Positions 1 to 9,702 of a stretch of 64,000 nt of DNA are shown piece after piece (within the stretch, counting starts at the first letter, position 1; every line of letters starts with the position of its first letter). The notes beneath the pieces were generated by a model. It was given only the letters and a program-made list of their open reading frames with translations. It was not told the origin of the DNA and did no database searches. Source of the DNA: DASQMT01 sp963827335 (lineage in GTDB: Bacteria; Actinomycetota; Thermoleophilia; Solirubrobacterales; Solirubrobacteraceae); the NCBI GenBank assembly GCA_963827335.1, contig CAWHAP010000023.1:1-64000 (forward strand), read 5' to 3'. The translations under genes and the position numbers were made by a program.

Positions 1-1402
1 CGCGCCCGCGCCCGTCCCCGGCCCGGAGCCGGGCGCCACGTCGCCCGAGCCGTCGCCCTCTTCCGCGACGGGCGGCGCGGGGGCGGCCTCCTCGCCGCCG
101 TCCTCGTCGCCGTCCTCTGGGCCGGCATCGCCGCCGTTGCGGCTGTTGCGCCGCCCCGCCGCCCTCGCCGCCCTTGCTGCCCTTGCTGCCCTTGCCGCCA
201 CTCTCGCCGCCGGCCCCGTCGTCGCCTTCCTGCTTCCCGTCGTCGCCTTCCTGCTGCCCGTCGTCGTTCCCCCGGCCCGGGTCGTCGTCGTCCTCGCCGT
301 CGCCGCCCTGGCCGCGATGGCGCCCGCGGTCCGGCGCCTCGTCGCGCTGCGCGTCGTGGTCGCCGGCGCCGTCGTCGTCGCGGCCGCCGCCGTCCCCGCC
401 GCCGTGGCGCCGTGCGCCGTCGTCACCGCCGCCGCGCGCGGCACGCTCGCGGCCGGCCTTGCGCGAGTCGCGCCCGTCGCCGTCGCCGTCGCGCTCGCCG
501 CCCGTCGGCGGCGTGCCCGCGGGTGCGCCGGCGCGCGGGGCGGCGGTCGCCGCCGGACGGGCCGTCGCGACCGCGACGGGGGCCGCCGGCACGGCTGGCG
601 GCTCGCGGGTCGCGTCCGCGCGGGGCGCGGCGGCGGCGGCCCGCGGGGACTTCTTCCCGTGCCCGCCGATCTCGTCGACCACGGCCGGCCCGCCGACGAC
701 CCCGCCGGCCAGCACCGCGACGGTGCCGGCCTTGGCCAGCGTCGCGCCGGCCCCGGCGCCCGTCACGAGCTCCCCGATGCGGACGGCGACGTCGGCGCGG
801 CCCCCGCCCGCCGTCGCGAGCCAGGTCGCCAGCGGCAGCGGGATCGCCGCGGTGGCCGCGGTGCGCAGGCTGGTCCGTGCGCGGTGGACGAGCTGCCGCA
901 CGCCGCCGGTCGACAGCCCGAGGTCCTGGGCGACCTCCTCCTGCGACCGCCCCTCGACGGCGATCGCGAGCAGTGCCTCGCGCTGGCGCTCGGGCAGCGC
1001 CGCGAGACCGGCCAGCGTACGCTGCACCACCGCGCGGTGCTCGGCGGCCTCCGCCGGCCCGCCGCGCGGGTCGGTGCTGACGAGGATCTCGCGCAGCTCC
1101 TCGTAGTCGTAGCCCGCCGCCCGGAGCGCGTTGAGCGCCGTGTTGTGGACGATCCGGTAGAGCCAGGGCCGCAGCGCCTGCACGTCGTCGCCGCGGCACA
1201 GCGCCGTCCAGGCGGCGACGAGCGCCTGCTGCAGCGCGTCCTCGGCGCGCGCCTCGGGCAGGTAGCGGCGGCAGTGGCGCAGCAGCGGGCGCCGGTAGCG
1301 CTCGACGATCGCCTCGAAGGCGCGCTCGTGCCCGGCGGCGGCGAGCGCCACGAGGCGCTCATCGCTCTGGGTGCGCAGGAGGGCGACGGAAGGCGATGGC
1401 AT
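1..1402 (-). CDS. ECF-like sigma factor with long acidic tail (partial)
   Basis: Sigma-70 family factor, open to the left edge (stop not in window). From the ATG at 1402, region 2 spans about residues 25-95 and region 4 about 128-182 (LPERQREAL, then a helix-turn-helix ending VRQLVHRARTSLR). A Gly/Ala/Val-rich hydrophobic stretch at about 213-241 could cross the membrane. Beyond it the protein is low-complexity, rich in Asp, Gly and Arg. Codon bias moves to another frame left of about 155, next to a CCCC run at 154-157, so an indel is possible. Sigma identity is seen in sequence; a membrane-tethered state is inference. Confidence 0.8.
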   Translation of the reverse strand, partial: MPSPSVALLRTQSDERLVALAAAGHERAFEAIVERYRRPLLRHCRRYLPEARAEDALQQALVAAWTALCRGDDVQALRPWLYRIVHNTALNALRAAGYDYEELREILVSTDPRGGPAEAAEHRAVVQRTLAGLAALPERQREALLAIAVEGRSQEEVAQDLGLSTGGVRQLVHRARTSLRTAATAAIPLPLATWLATAGGGRADVAVRIGELVTGAGAGATLAKAGTVAVLAGGVVGGPAVVDEIGGHGKKSPRAAAAAPRADATREPPAVPAAPVAVATARPAATAAPRAGAPAGTPPTGGERDGDGDGRDSRKAGRERAARGGGDDGARRHGGGDGGGRDDDGAGDHDAQRDEAPDRGRHRGQGGDGEDDDDPGRGNDDGQQEGDDGKQEGDDGAGGESGGKGSKGSKGGEGGGAAQQPQRRRCRPRGRRRGRRRGGRPRAARRGRGRRLGRRGARLRAGDGRGR

Positions 1403-1419
1403 CGGCGGAACCTGTGACA

Positions 1420-1435
1420 CGCGGCACGTGCCGCG
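1420..1435. promoter_or_regulatory. 16-bp perfect palindrome upstream of sigma gene
   Basis: CGCGGCACGTGCCGCG is a perfect palindrome centred on CACGTG. It lies 18-33 nt upstream of the ATG of the minus-strand sigma gene, in the short gap behind the next gene. The position suits an operator for a dimeric regulator, possibly autoregulation. This is inference from symmetry and location only. Confidence 0.4.
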
Positions 1436-1454
1436 CGTTACGCACCGTATTCCC

Positions 1455-1853
1455 TCAAGCGGGCTCTGGCAGCAGCTCGAGTCCGTGCTCGACCGTGTCG
1501 CGCACGACCCGCAGCGACTCGCGCTTGCGCTCGAACTCCGCGGGCGTGTAGCAGTGCACGTCGGCGGGGGCGCCCATCTCGTAGGCGTCCCACAGCGAGC
1601 CCGTCTGGTAGACGCGCTCGAGCCACGGCATGCCGTCGTAGTGCTCCGAGACGAACACGACGACGTACTCGGGCCCGCGCTCGCGCTGCGGTGGGGCGCC
1701 GTGCAGGTCGGCGACCCGGGCGCCGCCGAGCAGCGCCCGCTGTGCGGGCCATCGGTCCGTGACCCGCTGCACGTAGCGCTCGAGCTCCCGACGGTTGAGC
1801 TCTTCCTCCGTCACTCCCCGCCCATCATGTCGCACGCGGTGGCCGGGGCGCAA
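1455..1853 (-). CDS. Nucleotidyltransferase-like hypothetical protein
   Basis: 132-aa protein. The C-terminal part (a segment reading DVHCYTPAEFERKRES) resembles the end of small Pol-beta-type nucleotidyltransferases, which often have a YTPEEFE-like motif there. The usual GS...D.D metal-binding signature is not recognisable; a degenerate GGARVADLHG takes its place. It may therefore be inactive or a different fold. A GTG at 1814 (protein VTEEELNRR...) is an alternative start. It lies between the M16 peptidase and the sigma gene, same strand. Function not known. Confidence 0.6.
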   Translation of the reverse strand: MRPGHRVRHDGRGVTEEELNRRELERYVQRVTDRWPAQRALLGGARVADLHGAPPQRERGPEYVVVFVSEHYDGMPWLERVYQTGSLWDAYEMGAPADVHCYTPAEFERKRESLRVVRDTVEHGLELLPEPA

Positions 1854-1891
1854 ACCCCGTCCACCGATGCTTCACACGCCCCTAATCGGGG

Positions 1892-3142
1892 CTACGCGAA
1901 CTCGGCGCGCTCGTGCGGGCCGACGCAGGCCACCGACGCCGCCTCGGAGATCCCGCGCGCGACCTCGGCGACCTGGTCGAAGGTGACCTCGTCGAGCGCG
2001 GCGATGGCGCCGTCCGGGTCGACCTCCTGGCCGTAGACGACCGTCTGCGTCGCGGCGTGGCGCGCCACGGCGTTCGTGTTCTCGAACGCGAGCACCCGGC
2101 GGCCGGCGGCATACGCGCGTGCCCGCTCGACCTCGTCCTCGCGCGGCCCGTCGGTGCGCAGCTCGTCGACGATCTCGCGCATGCGCGTGTAGGCCTCGGC
2201 GCACTTGCCGGACTCGAGCCCGGCCGAGAGCTGCAGGATCGGCACGTCGGCGAACGAGTGGTCGACCGAGTAGACGGAGTAGGCGAGCCCGCGCTGCTCG
2301 CGGATCTCGTCGAACAGGCGCGAGCCCATCGAGCCGCCCAGCAGCGTGCCGTAGACCGCGAGCGCGGCGCGGTCGCGCGCGGCGCGCGGGTCGATCGCGG
2401 GCCGGTAGGAGATGCGCAGGTGCGACTGGTTCGAGTCGCGCTGCTCGACGAGCGTCTGCGGCGTGAACGCGGGGGCGGGCTCCCACCCGCCGTTGGCCTG
2501 GATCGACGGGAAGCGCCCGAAGGTCTCGGCCAGCTCCTGGTTGCCGGGCACGTGCTCGAGGTTGCCGACGAGGAACGCGCCGCCGCGCGCGCCGGCCCAC
2601 TGGCGCCGCCGGAAGGCGAGGATCGCGTCGCGGCTGAACGTCCGCAGGTGCTCCTCGGGCCCGAGCACGGGCCGCCCGAGCGGGTGATCGCCGAAGGCGG
2701 CGCGGTCGATCAGGTGCTCGGCGACGACGTTGGGCTGGTCGTTCGCGCGCGCGATCTCCTGGATCACGACGCCGCGCTCGCGGTCGAGCTCCTCCTGGTC
2801 GAGCCGCGGGCGCCCGACGAAGTCGGTCAGCAGGTCGATCGCCTCGCCCACGACCTCGGCGCGGCACGTGATGTGGAAGGCGACGAGATCGTGCGAGGTG
2901 TAGGCGTTGAGCATCGCGCCCATCCGCTCGGCCGTCTCGTTGACGCGGCGGTAGTCGCCGTACTTCTCCCCGCCCTTGAACACGAGGTGCTCGAGGAAGT
3001 GGGCCATGCCGTTCTCCTCCGGCCGCTCGGTCCGGGCGCCGGCCTCGAAGGCCACGAGCACGGTCACGGCGCGGGTGCCCGGCAGGTCGACCCGGTAGAG
3101 CGGCAGCCCGTTCGGGAGGGTGGAGGAGTGGATCTTGGCCAT
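1892..3142 (-). CDS. M16 family zinc metallopeptidase
   Basis: 416-aa insulinase/processing-peptidase family protein. The inverted zinc motif HFLEH is at residues 48-52, with the third ligand Glu near 129 in VVIQEI, the spacing expected for M16. The C-terminal half carries the second M16 domain with the RGLAYSVYS segment typical of the family. Such cytosolic proteins (PqqF/YmxG/MPP-like) degrade or process small peptides. The start is placed at MAKIHSSTLPNG because upstream in-frame codons lack homology. It is divergent from ftsE across a 77-nt gap. Confidence 0.92.
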   Translation of the reverse strand: MAKIHSSTLPNGLPLYRVDLPGTRAVTVLVAFEAGARTERPEENGMAHFLEHLVFKGGEKYGDYRRVNETAERMGAMLNAYTSHDLVAFHITCRAEVVGEAIDLLTDFVGRPRLDQEELDRERGVVIQEIARANDQPNVVAEHLIDRAAFGDHPLGRPVLGPEEHLRTFSRDAILAFRRRQWAGARGGAFLVGNLEHVPGNQELAETFGRFPSIQANGGWEPAPAFTPQTLVEQRDSNQSHLRISYRPAIDPRAARDRAALAVYGTLLGGSMGSRLFDEIREQRGLAYSVYSVDHSFADVPILQLSAGLESGKCAEAYTRMREIVDELRTDGPREDEVERARAYAAGRRVLAFENTNAVARHAATQTVVYGQEVDPDGAIAALDEVTFDQVAEVARGISEAASVACVGPHERAEFA

Positions 3143-3219
3143 CCCGGTACGGTATCGAGCGCAATTCGCCTTGCAGGGAGGGGAGCCCGGCAACGGGGCG
3201 AATACCCTGCTGGTCGACC

Positions 3220-4049
<830 letters not shown>

Positions 4050-4053
<4 letters not shown>

Positions 4054-4946
4054 GGGTCTTCTTCTTCCGCGAGGCGCTCCGGGCGCTGCGGCGCAACGCC
4101 GTGCCCTCCTTCGCGGCCGTGGCCACCGTGCTCGTCACCGTCCTGGTGCTCGGCGTCTTCATCCCCGTCGTGCAGGCCACGACCGGGGCGGCGAACGACA
4201 TCCGGGAGAAGGTCCTCGTCGACGTCTACCTCAAGCCGGACGCCGCGCAGGCCGACGTCGAGCGCGTCCGCGGGATCATCGAGAACGACACCCCCGGCGT
4301 CGGCAGCGTGCGCTTCATCTCCAAGGAGGAGGCCCTCAAGGAGGAGCGCAAGGAGGGCCGCGGCGAGTTCTACGACCTGCTCGGCTCCAACCCGCTCCCC
4401 GACCTCCTGCGCGTCACGCCCGACCGGCCGGAGGACATCGTCCAGGTGCGCGACGCGCTCGCGCCCGTCTCGCCGTCCGGCGCGCGCACCGTCGTCGACG
4501 CGTCGATCGACGAGGTCAAGGACCGCAAGGAGCAGACGGACAAGATCCTCACCGCCACGCGCGTGGTGAAGCTGACGATGGGGCTGCTCGCGGTCCTGCT
4601 GGCGCTCGCCTCCCTGCTGCTGGTGGCGAACACGATCCGGCTCTCGATGTACGCCCGCCGGCGCGAGATCGAGGTCATGAAGCTCGTGGGCGCGACCGAC
4701 TGGTTCATCCGCTGGCCGTTCGTGATCGAGGGCGTCCTCGTCGGCGCGCTCGGCGGCATCACCGCGATCGTGCTGCTCGGCGTCGTCAAGGTCTCGCTCG
4801 TCGACCCGCTGGCCAGCGACTTCGCACTGATCGCGTCGCCGGACACGATGAACTTCCCGCTGCTCGTCGCGATCCTGCTGGCGGCCGCCGTCGGGGTCTC
4901 GGCGCTCGGCTCCGGGCTCTCGCTGCGGCGTTTCCTCCGGGTTTAG
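4050..4946 (+). CDS. ftsX: Cell division permease-like protein FtsX
   Basis: 298-aa membrane partner of FtsE. The order is short cytoplasmic N-terminus, TM1 (about 20-42), a large extracellular domain (about 43-170), then three TM helices in the C-terminal third with the REIEVMKLVGAT coupling segment. It transmits FtsE conformational change to extracytoplasmic cell-wall hydrolases. The GTG start lies inside the ftsE stop (GTGA), implying translational coupling. Length and topology match the family. Confidence 0.96.
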
Positions 4947-4970
4947 CCCGCCGCTCTACGGTGTTGCGTC

Positions 4971-6170
4971 GTGCGCCGTCGCCGCTCGTTCACGCCCCTG
5001 CTCGCCATCCTGGTGCCGGTCGTGCTCGTGCTGGGGGTGTGGCTCGGCGGGCACCCGGAGAACCTGCCGGGCTTCGCGCGCGACGCGCTGGTCGGCGACT
5101 CCGAGGGCCGCACGTACGACGAGGCCCTCGAGATGATCGCCGACAACTACTACCGGCCGGTCGACAAGGACAAGCTGCTCGACGAGGGCATCGGCGCGGG
5201 CGTCAAGTCGCTCGACGACCGCTTCTCCGCCTACTTCGACCCGAAGGCCTACAAGGAGTTCCAGGAGGCGACCGACGGCGCGTTCGAGGGCGTCGGCATG
5301 AACGTCGCCGAGGTCGAGCGCGGGCTGCGGGTCCTCACCGTGTTCGACGGCTCGCCGGCCAAGCGCGGCGGCCTGCGGCCCGGTGACGTGATCACCGAGG
5401 TCAACGGGACATCGCTCGCCGGCAAGACCTCCGAGCAGGCGACCACGCGGATCAAGGGCCCGGCGGGCACGAAGGTGACGCTGACCGTCGTCACCGGCAA
5501 GCAGGCGCCGCGCGAGGTCGTGCTCGAGCGCGCGCGGGTGGACGTCCCCGTCGTGGAGTCCGAGATGCAGGAGTCGGGCGGCGAGAAGATCGCCCACGTC
5601 CGGCTCTCCGGCTTCACCTCCGGCGCGCACGGCGCGGTCCGCAAGGCCATCGACGGGCTGCTCGGCAAGGGCGCGCAGGGCGTGGTCCTGGACCTGCGCG
5701 ACAACGGCGGCGGGCTGCTGAACGAGGCGGTCCTCGTGTCCAGCATCTTCATCCCCGACGGGACGATCGTCTCGACGAAGGGCCGCGCGCGGGCCGAGCG
5801 CGTGTTCGAGGCGGCCGGGAACCCGATCGACCCGAAGATCCCCGTCGTCGTGCTCGTCAACCGGGAGTCGGCCTCGGCCTCGGAGATCGTCACGGGCGCG
5901 CTGCAGGACCGCGACCGCGCCGAGGTGGTGGGCACGCGCACGTTCGGCAAGGGCGTCTTCCAGGAGGTGCGGCAGCTCTCCAACGGCGGCGCGCTCGACA
6001 TCACGGTCGGCGAGTACTTCACGCCCGACGGGCGCAACCTCGGCGGCGGCGGCGTCAAGCAGGGCGCGGGCATCAAGCCCGACATCGAGGCGGAGGACGA
6101 CGAGAAGACCGCGAAGGAGGACGAGGCCCTCGAGGTCGCGGTCAAGACGGTCGCACGCGAGGCGACGTGA
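4971..6170 (+). CDS. ctpA: S41 carboxy-terminal processing protease (CtpA)
   Basis: 399 aa. An N-terminal anchor (about 8-25) is followed by a helical region, a PDZ domain (about 103-180) and an S41 catalytic core. The nucleophile is in the SASASE segment at about 300-305 and the general-base Lys is in TFGKG near 327. The exported protein trims envelope proteins at their C-termini. A CtpA-like gene directly after ftsEX suggests a role in division-site wall remodelling (inference). GTG start; the stop overlaps the next gene by 4 nt. Confidence 0.94.
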   Translation: MRRRRSFTPLLAILVPVVLVLGVWLGGHPENLPGFARDALVGDSEGRTYDEALEMIADNYYRPVDKDKLLDEGIGAGVKSLDDRFSAYFDPKAYKEFQEATDGAFEGVGMNVAEVERGLRVLTVFDGSPAKRGGLRPGDVITEVNGTSLAGKTSEQATTRIKGPAGTKVTLTVVTGKQAPREVVLERARVDVPVVESEMQESGGEKIAHVRLSGFTSGAHGAVRKAIDGLLGKGAQGVVLDLRDNGGGLLNEAVLVSSIFIPDGTIVSTKGRARAERVFEAAGNPIDPKIPVVVLVNRESASASEIVTGALQDRDRAEVVGTRTFGKGVFQEVRQLSNGGALDITVGEYFTPDGRNLGGGGVKQGAGIKPDIEAEDDEKTAKEDEALEVAVKTVAREAT

Positions 6171-7948
6171 GCCCGCAACCGCGCCGGTCGCCCGCGTCCG
6201 GGGCGCTCGGCGGCGGCGCGCGCGCCGGGCCCGACCCGGTCGTCGCCGTGCTCGAGCGGCGCGGGCGCTTCCTGACGGCGGAGCCGTTCTTCGCGCGCGG
6301 GCGGCGGATCAACGTCGACCGGCCGCGGCAGAACCTGCACGCGAGCGTGGGCGACCTCGTGCTCGTGGCGCCGAGCGGCCCGCGGGCCGGGCACGGGCGG
6401 GTGCTCAAGCGGCTCGGCCGGCCCGACGTGGCGCGCGACGTGCTCGAGGGCCTGATGGTCGACCGCGGCCTGCGGCGGCGCTTCGACCCGCTCGTGGAGC
6501 GCGAGGCGCGCGCCGCCGCCGAGCGGCCGCCGCTCGACGTGCCCCGCACCGACCTGCGCGCGCTGCCGACGTTCACGATCGACCCGCCGACCGCGCGCGA
6601 CTTCGACGATGCCATCAGCGCCGAGCGCACGGGCGGCGGCGTGATCCGCGTGTGGGTCCACATCGCCGACGTCTCCGCCTACGTGCGGCCCGGATCGGCC
6701 GTCGACCGCGAGGCGCACCGGCGCGCGACGAGCGTCTACGTCCCCGGCAAGGTCGAGCCGATGCTGCCGGAGGCGCTGTCCGACGACGCCTGCTCGCTCG
6801 TCCCGCACCAGGACCGCCTCGCGGTCACGGCCGAGCTCGACTTCCGCGGCGCCGAGCTGGTCCGCAGCGCGTTCCACCGCTCGCTGATCCGGTCCGACGC
6901 GCGCCTGGACTACCCGCGGGTCGACCGCGTCCTCGGCGGCGCCGAGCCGGCGGAGGCGCCCTGGGGCGAGCCGCTCGCCGCCGCGCGCGAGGTCGCCGCG
7001 GCGCTCGCGGAGCGGCGGGCGGCGCGCGGCGCGCTGGCCGTCGAGTCGGTCGAGCCGGAGTTCGCGTTCTCGCGCGACGGCCACGTGACGAGCCTCGAGC
7101 CGAACGCACAGACGGAGTCGCACCGGCTGATCGAGTACCTGATGATCGCCGCGAACGAGGCGGTCGCGACGCTGCTGGAGACGCGCAGGCTCCCGGCGCT
7201 CTACCGCGTGCACGAACGGCCGGAGCCGGCGCGCGTGCAGCGCCTGGCGGCGCAGCTGGAGGCGCTCGACGTCCCCACGCCGCCGCTGCCCGAGACGCTC
7301 ACCCCGCAGCAGGCGGGCGACGCGGTCGCCGAGCTGGCCCAGCTCGTCGGCGTGCACGTGCGCCAGACCGGCCGCGGCCGCGCCGCGTTCACCTCGCTCG
7401 TGCTGCGCTCGCTCAAGCAGGCGCACTACACGCCCCGCAACGTCGGCCACTTCGGGCTGCGCTCGCCGCGCTACTGCCACTTCACGTCGCCGATCCGGCG
7501 CTATCCCGACGTGATCTGCCATCGGGCGCTGCTCGCCGCGATCGGGGCGGGAGAGGATGCGCCGGCGGCGCCCGCGCTGCAGGGCGCGGGCGAGTGGTGC
7601 TCGATGCGGGAGCGCGACGCGGCGGCGATCGAGCGCGCGGCCGACGACGTCGCGCGCTGCTTCCTGCTCGAGGCCGAGCTGTTCCGCGGCGGCTGGGAGC
7701 GCGAGTGGGCCGGCGAGGTGATCGGCGTGATCGGCGCCGGCGCGTTCGTGGCCTTCGGCGACGGCTACGAGGGACTGCTGCCCGCGCGGCGGCTGCGCGG
7801 CGACTGGTGGGAGCTCGACCCGCTCGAGGTGATGCTCGTCGGCACGCAGTCGGGCAAGGCGATCCGGCTCGGCGACCCGGTCGTGGTCCAGGCCGTGCGC
7901 GTCGAGCCCGCCCGCGGGCGCGCCGAGCTGTCCCCCGTAGAGTTGTAG
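6167..7948 (+). CDS. rnr: RNase II/R family exoribonuclease
   Basis: 593-aa 3'-5' exoribonuclease. A short OB/cold-shock-like N-terminus (about 20-75) precedes the RNB domain, whose catalytic acidic cluster is TIDPPTARDFDDA near 135-147. A C-terminal S1-like domain starts near 510. It is much shorter than E. coli RNase R (about 813 aa), lacking one N-terminal cold-shock domain and the basic tail. Its GTG start overlaps the ctpA stop and smpB follows 8 nt later. RNase R acts with tmRNA-SmpB on faulty mRNA, so the linkage is functional. Confidence 0.93.
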   Translation: MSPQPRRSPASGALGGGARAGPDPVVAVLERRGRFLTAEPFFARGRRINVDRPRQNLHASVGDLVLVAPSGPRAGHGRVLKRLGRPDVARDVLEGLMVDRGLRRRFDPLVEREARAAAERPPLDVPRTDLRALPTFTIDPPTARDFDDAISAERTGGGVIRVWVHIADVSAYVRPGSAVDREAHRRATSVYVPGKVEPMLPEALSDDACSLVPHQDRLAVTAELDFRGAELVRSAFHRSLIRSDARLDYPRVDRVLGGAEPAEAPWGEPLAAAREVAAALAERRAARGALAVESVEPEFAFSRDGHVTSLEPNAQTESHRLIEYLMIAANEAVATLLETRRLPALYRVHERPEPARVQRLAAQLEALDVPTPPLPETLTPQQAGDAVAELAQLVGVHVRQTGRGRAAFTSLVLRSLKQAHYTPRNVGHFGLRSPRYCHFTSPIRRYPDVICHRALLAAIGAGEDAPAAPALQGAGEWCSMRERDAAAIERAADDVARCFLLEAELFRGGWEREWAGEVIGVIGAGAFVAFGDGYEGLLPARRLRGDWWELDPLEVMLVGTQSGKAIRLGDPVVVQAVRVEPARGRAELSPVEL

Positions 7949-7956
7949 GCCTGCCC

Positions 7957-8400
7957 ATGGCCGACATCGCGTCCAACAAGCAGGCGTCCTACCGCTACCA
8001 CCTCACGGAGAAGTGGGAGGCCGGCCTCGTGCTCACCGGCACCGAGGTCAAGTCGCTGCGCGGCGGCAAGGCGCAGCTCAAGGACGGCTACGCGCAGGTC
8101 CAGGACGGCGAGGTGTGGCTGCACAACGTCCACATCCCGCCCTACGGCCCGGCGACGCGCGAGAACCACGAGCCCGAGCGCCCGCGCAAGCTGCTCATGC
8201 ACAAGCGCGAGATCGAGCGGCTGATCGGCAAGACGCGCGAGAAGGGGCTGACGCTCGTGCCGACGCGCCTGTACTTCAAGGGGCCGCGCGCGAAGGTCGA
8301 GATCGCGCTGGCGCAGGGCAAGAACGTCGGCGACAAGCGCCAGTCGATCAAGGAGCGCGAGATGAAGCGCGAGATGGAGCGCGCGCTGCGCCACCGCTGA
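7957..8400 (+). CDS. smpB: SsrA-binding protein SmpB
   Basis: 147-aa tmRNA-binding protein required for trans-translation. Family hallmarks are visible: ASNKQASYRYHLTEKWEAG near the N-terminus, GTEVKSLRGGKAQLKDGYA, the HNVHIPPY segment, and a basic C-terminal tail (KREMKREMERALRHR) that enters the mRNA channel. It follows rnr by 8 nt. Its RNA partner, the tmRNA gene, lies about 5.3 kb downstream on the same strand. Confidence 0.97.
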   Translation: MADIASNKQASYRYHLTEKWEAGLVLTGTEVKSLRGGKAQLKDGYAQVQDGEVWLHNVHIPPYGPATRENHEPERPRKLLMHKREIERLIGKTREKGLTLVPTRLYFKGPRAKVEIALAQGKNVGDKRQSIKEREMKREMERALRHR

Positions 8401-8477
8401 GCGCCGTTTTCCCGAGATTGCGGGTTCGGCGTCCGGTGCCCTCTTGCCGACCTGGGCGGCCGCCCATATGTTGGTCC

Positions 8478-8596
8478 CAGACGCGGAGGACGAGCCGCAA
8501 AGAGCGAGGCCACCGAGGTGAGAGGCCCGCCGCCCCAGAAGCTCCGGCGCTTGCGCGGGAGTGGAGGGCTCCTCGAGCGGCTCTCCTCTGCGTCGC
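8478..8596 (+). ncRNA. Structured leader RNA motif, copy 1
   Basis: 115-nt foldable unit (8480-8594) in the 255-nt gap after smpB. The closing helix pairs GACGC (8480-8484) with GCGTC (8590-8594), continuing as GAGCCGC (8492-8498) with GCGGCTC (8577-8583). Inside are a CACC/GGTG hairpin near 8511-8520 and a hairpin closed by CTCC (8542-8545) and GGAG (8558-8561). A second copy of equal length starts at 9586. A 10-bp terminator-like hairpin follows, then an M50 protease gene. I do not recognise a known riboswitch class. Cis-regulatory role is inferred from layout and covariation. Confidence 0.6.
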
Positions 8597-8598
8597 CT

Positions 8599-8630
8599 TT
8601 CGACCGCCTCTCGGGGCGGTCGAATCGTTT
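8599..8630 (+). terminator. Attenuator-like hairpin after RNA copy 1
   Basis: Perfect 10-bp stem TTCGACCGCC (8599-8608) with GGCGGTCGAA (8615-8624), loop TCTCGG, then TCGTTT. The hairpin before the 9849 gene has the same loop and the same TCGTTTAA tail, with an A-T pair replaced by G-C. It sits between the structured RNA and the protease gene, the usual position of an expression platform. Confidence 0.55.
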
Positions 8631-8655
8631 AACGGCCGCTGCCACACTGAGGGCC

Positions 8656-9510
8656 GTGACCGAGTGGCTCCCGCCGCATTCCGCCCGCGCCCCCGCCCCC
8701 GCGCCCGCGCCGCCGGCGCCCGCGCGCAAGCCGCAGCGCACGGGCTGGCGCCGCTACGCGACGCCGCTCTTCTTCGGCTTCCTCGCGCTCCTGAAGTGGG
8801 GCAAGGCGCTGCTGCTCCTGCTGCCCAAGGCGAAGCTGCTCACGACGTCGGCCTCGATGCTCGTCTCCGTCGGCGCGTACGCGCTGATCTGGGGCCTCCC
8901 GTTCGCCGCCGGCTTCGTCGCGCTGCTCTTCCTGCACGAGCTCGGCCACTACATCCAGCTGCGGCGCGAGGGCGTGAAGCCGACGGGCATGGTCTTCATC
9001 CCGTTCCTCGGCGCGGCCGTCGGCACCCGCTCGCTGGGCGGCAGCGCGCTCGCCGAGGCCCGCGTCGGCCTGGCCGGCCCGATCCTCGGCACGCTCGCGA
9101 CCGCGGCGCTGCTGCCGATCGCGGCGGCGACCGACAACGACTTCTGGCGCGCGCTCGCCTTCACCGGGTTCTTCCTCAACCTGTTCAACCTCGCGCCGGT
9201 CGTGCCGCTCGACGGCGGGCGCGCGATGGCGGCGATGGCGCCGTGGATGTGGTTCGTCGGCTTCGGCGCGCTGCTGGCCCTGCTGCTCGTCTGGCCGAAC
9301 CCGATCCTGCTGCTGATCGTGCTGCTCGGCGGGTTCGAGACCTACCGGCGCTGGAAGCACCGCAAGCGCGGCTACGACGGCAACGAGTCCTACTACAAGG
9401 TCAAGCCCGCGCACCGGCTGCTCGTGGCCGGCGTCTACATCGGCCTGATCGCGCTGCTGGCGATCGGCATGGACGCCACGCATGTCGAGCGCACGTTCTC
9501 CGACGTCTGA
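8656..9510 (+). CDS. M50 (site-2 type) membrane metallopeptidase
   Basis: 284-aa multi-pass protease. The zinc motif HELGH is at about residues 94-98 in a TM helix, with the second motif NLAPVVPLDGGR (ligand Asp near 186) in a later helix. At least six hydrophobic segments are visible. The GTG at 8656 is chosen because GAGG lies just upstream and earlier in-frame codons fall in the structured RNA. A Pro/Ala-rich N-terminus precedes the first helix. Relatives cleave membrane-bound regulators; the substrate here is unknown. Confidence 0.85.
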   Translation: MTEWLPPHSARAPAPAPAPPAPARKPQRTGWRRYATPLFFGFLALLKWGKALLLLLPKAKLLTTSASMLVSVGAYALIWGLPFAAGFVALLFLHELGHYIQLRREGVKPTGMVFIPFLGAAVGTRSLGGSALAEARVGLAGPILGTLATAALLPIAAATDNDFWRALAFTGFFLNLFNLAPVVPLDGGRAMAAMAPWMWFVGFGALLALLLVWPNPILLLIVLLGGFETYRRWKHRKRGYDGNESYYKVKPAHRLLVAGVYIGLIALLAIGMDATHVERTFSDV

Positions 9511-9583
9511 TTTCTCCGCAGCGTGCGGGAAGCTCGACCTCCGAGGGGTTGCGCCGGATCCGGGGCCCCGCTTAGGGTTCACC

Positions 9584-9702
9584 CAGACGCGGAGGACGAG
9601 CCGCAGAGAGCGAGGCCACCGAGGTGAGAGGCCCGCCGCCCAGAGGGTCCCGGCGCTTGCGCTGGACCGGAGGGCTCCTCAAGCGGCTCTCCACCGCGTC
9701 GC
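9584..9702 (+). ncRNA. Structured leader RNA motif, copy 2
   Basis: Second copy of the 115-nt unit (9586-9700), keeping GACGC/GCGTC, GAGCCGC (9598-9604)/GCGGCTC (9683-9689) and the GAGGCCACCGAGGTGAGAGG core. The internal hairpin changes from CTCC/GGAG to GTCC (9647-9650)/GGAC (9664-9667), a compensatory C-G to G-C switch. The 338-nt gap after the M50 gene holds this unit, about 110 nt of extra hairpins and a terminator-like stem directly before the GNAT start. Function unknown. Confidence 0.6.

Noticed and set aside
5249..7522. Long open frame antisense to ctpA and rnr
   Set aside because: GC-rich DNA gives long antisense frames. The plus strand encodes clear CtpA and RNase R here, and the antisense product has no domain.
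8478..9702. Known riboswitch class (cobalamin, glycine, c-di-GMP, c-di-AMP, TPP, SAM, T-box)
   Set aside because: None of the conserved cores I know for these classes is present. An Infernal search would be needed to exclude divergent members.
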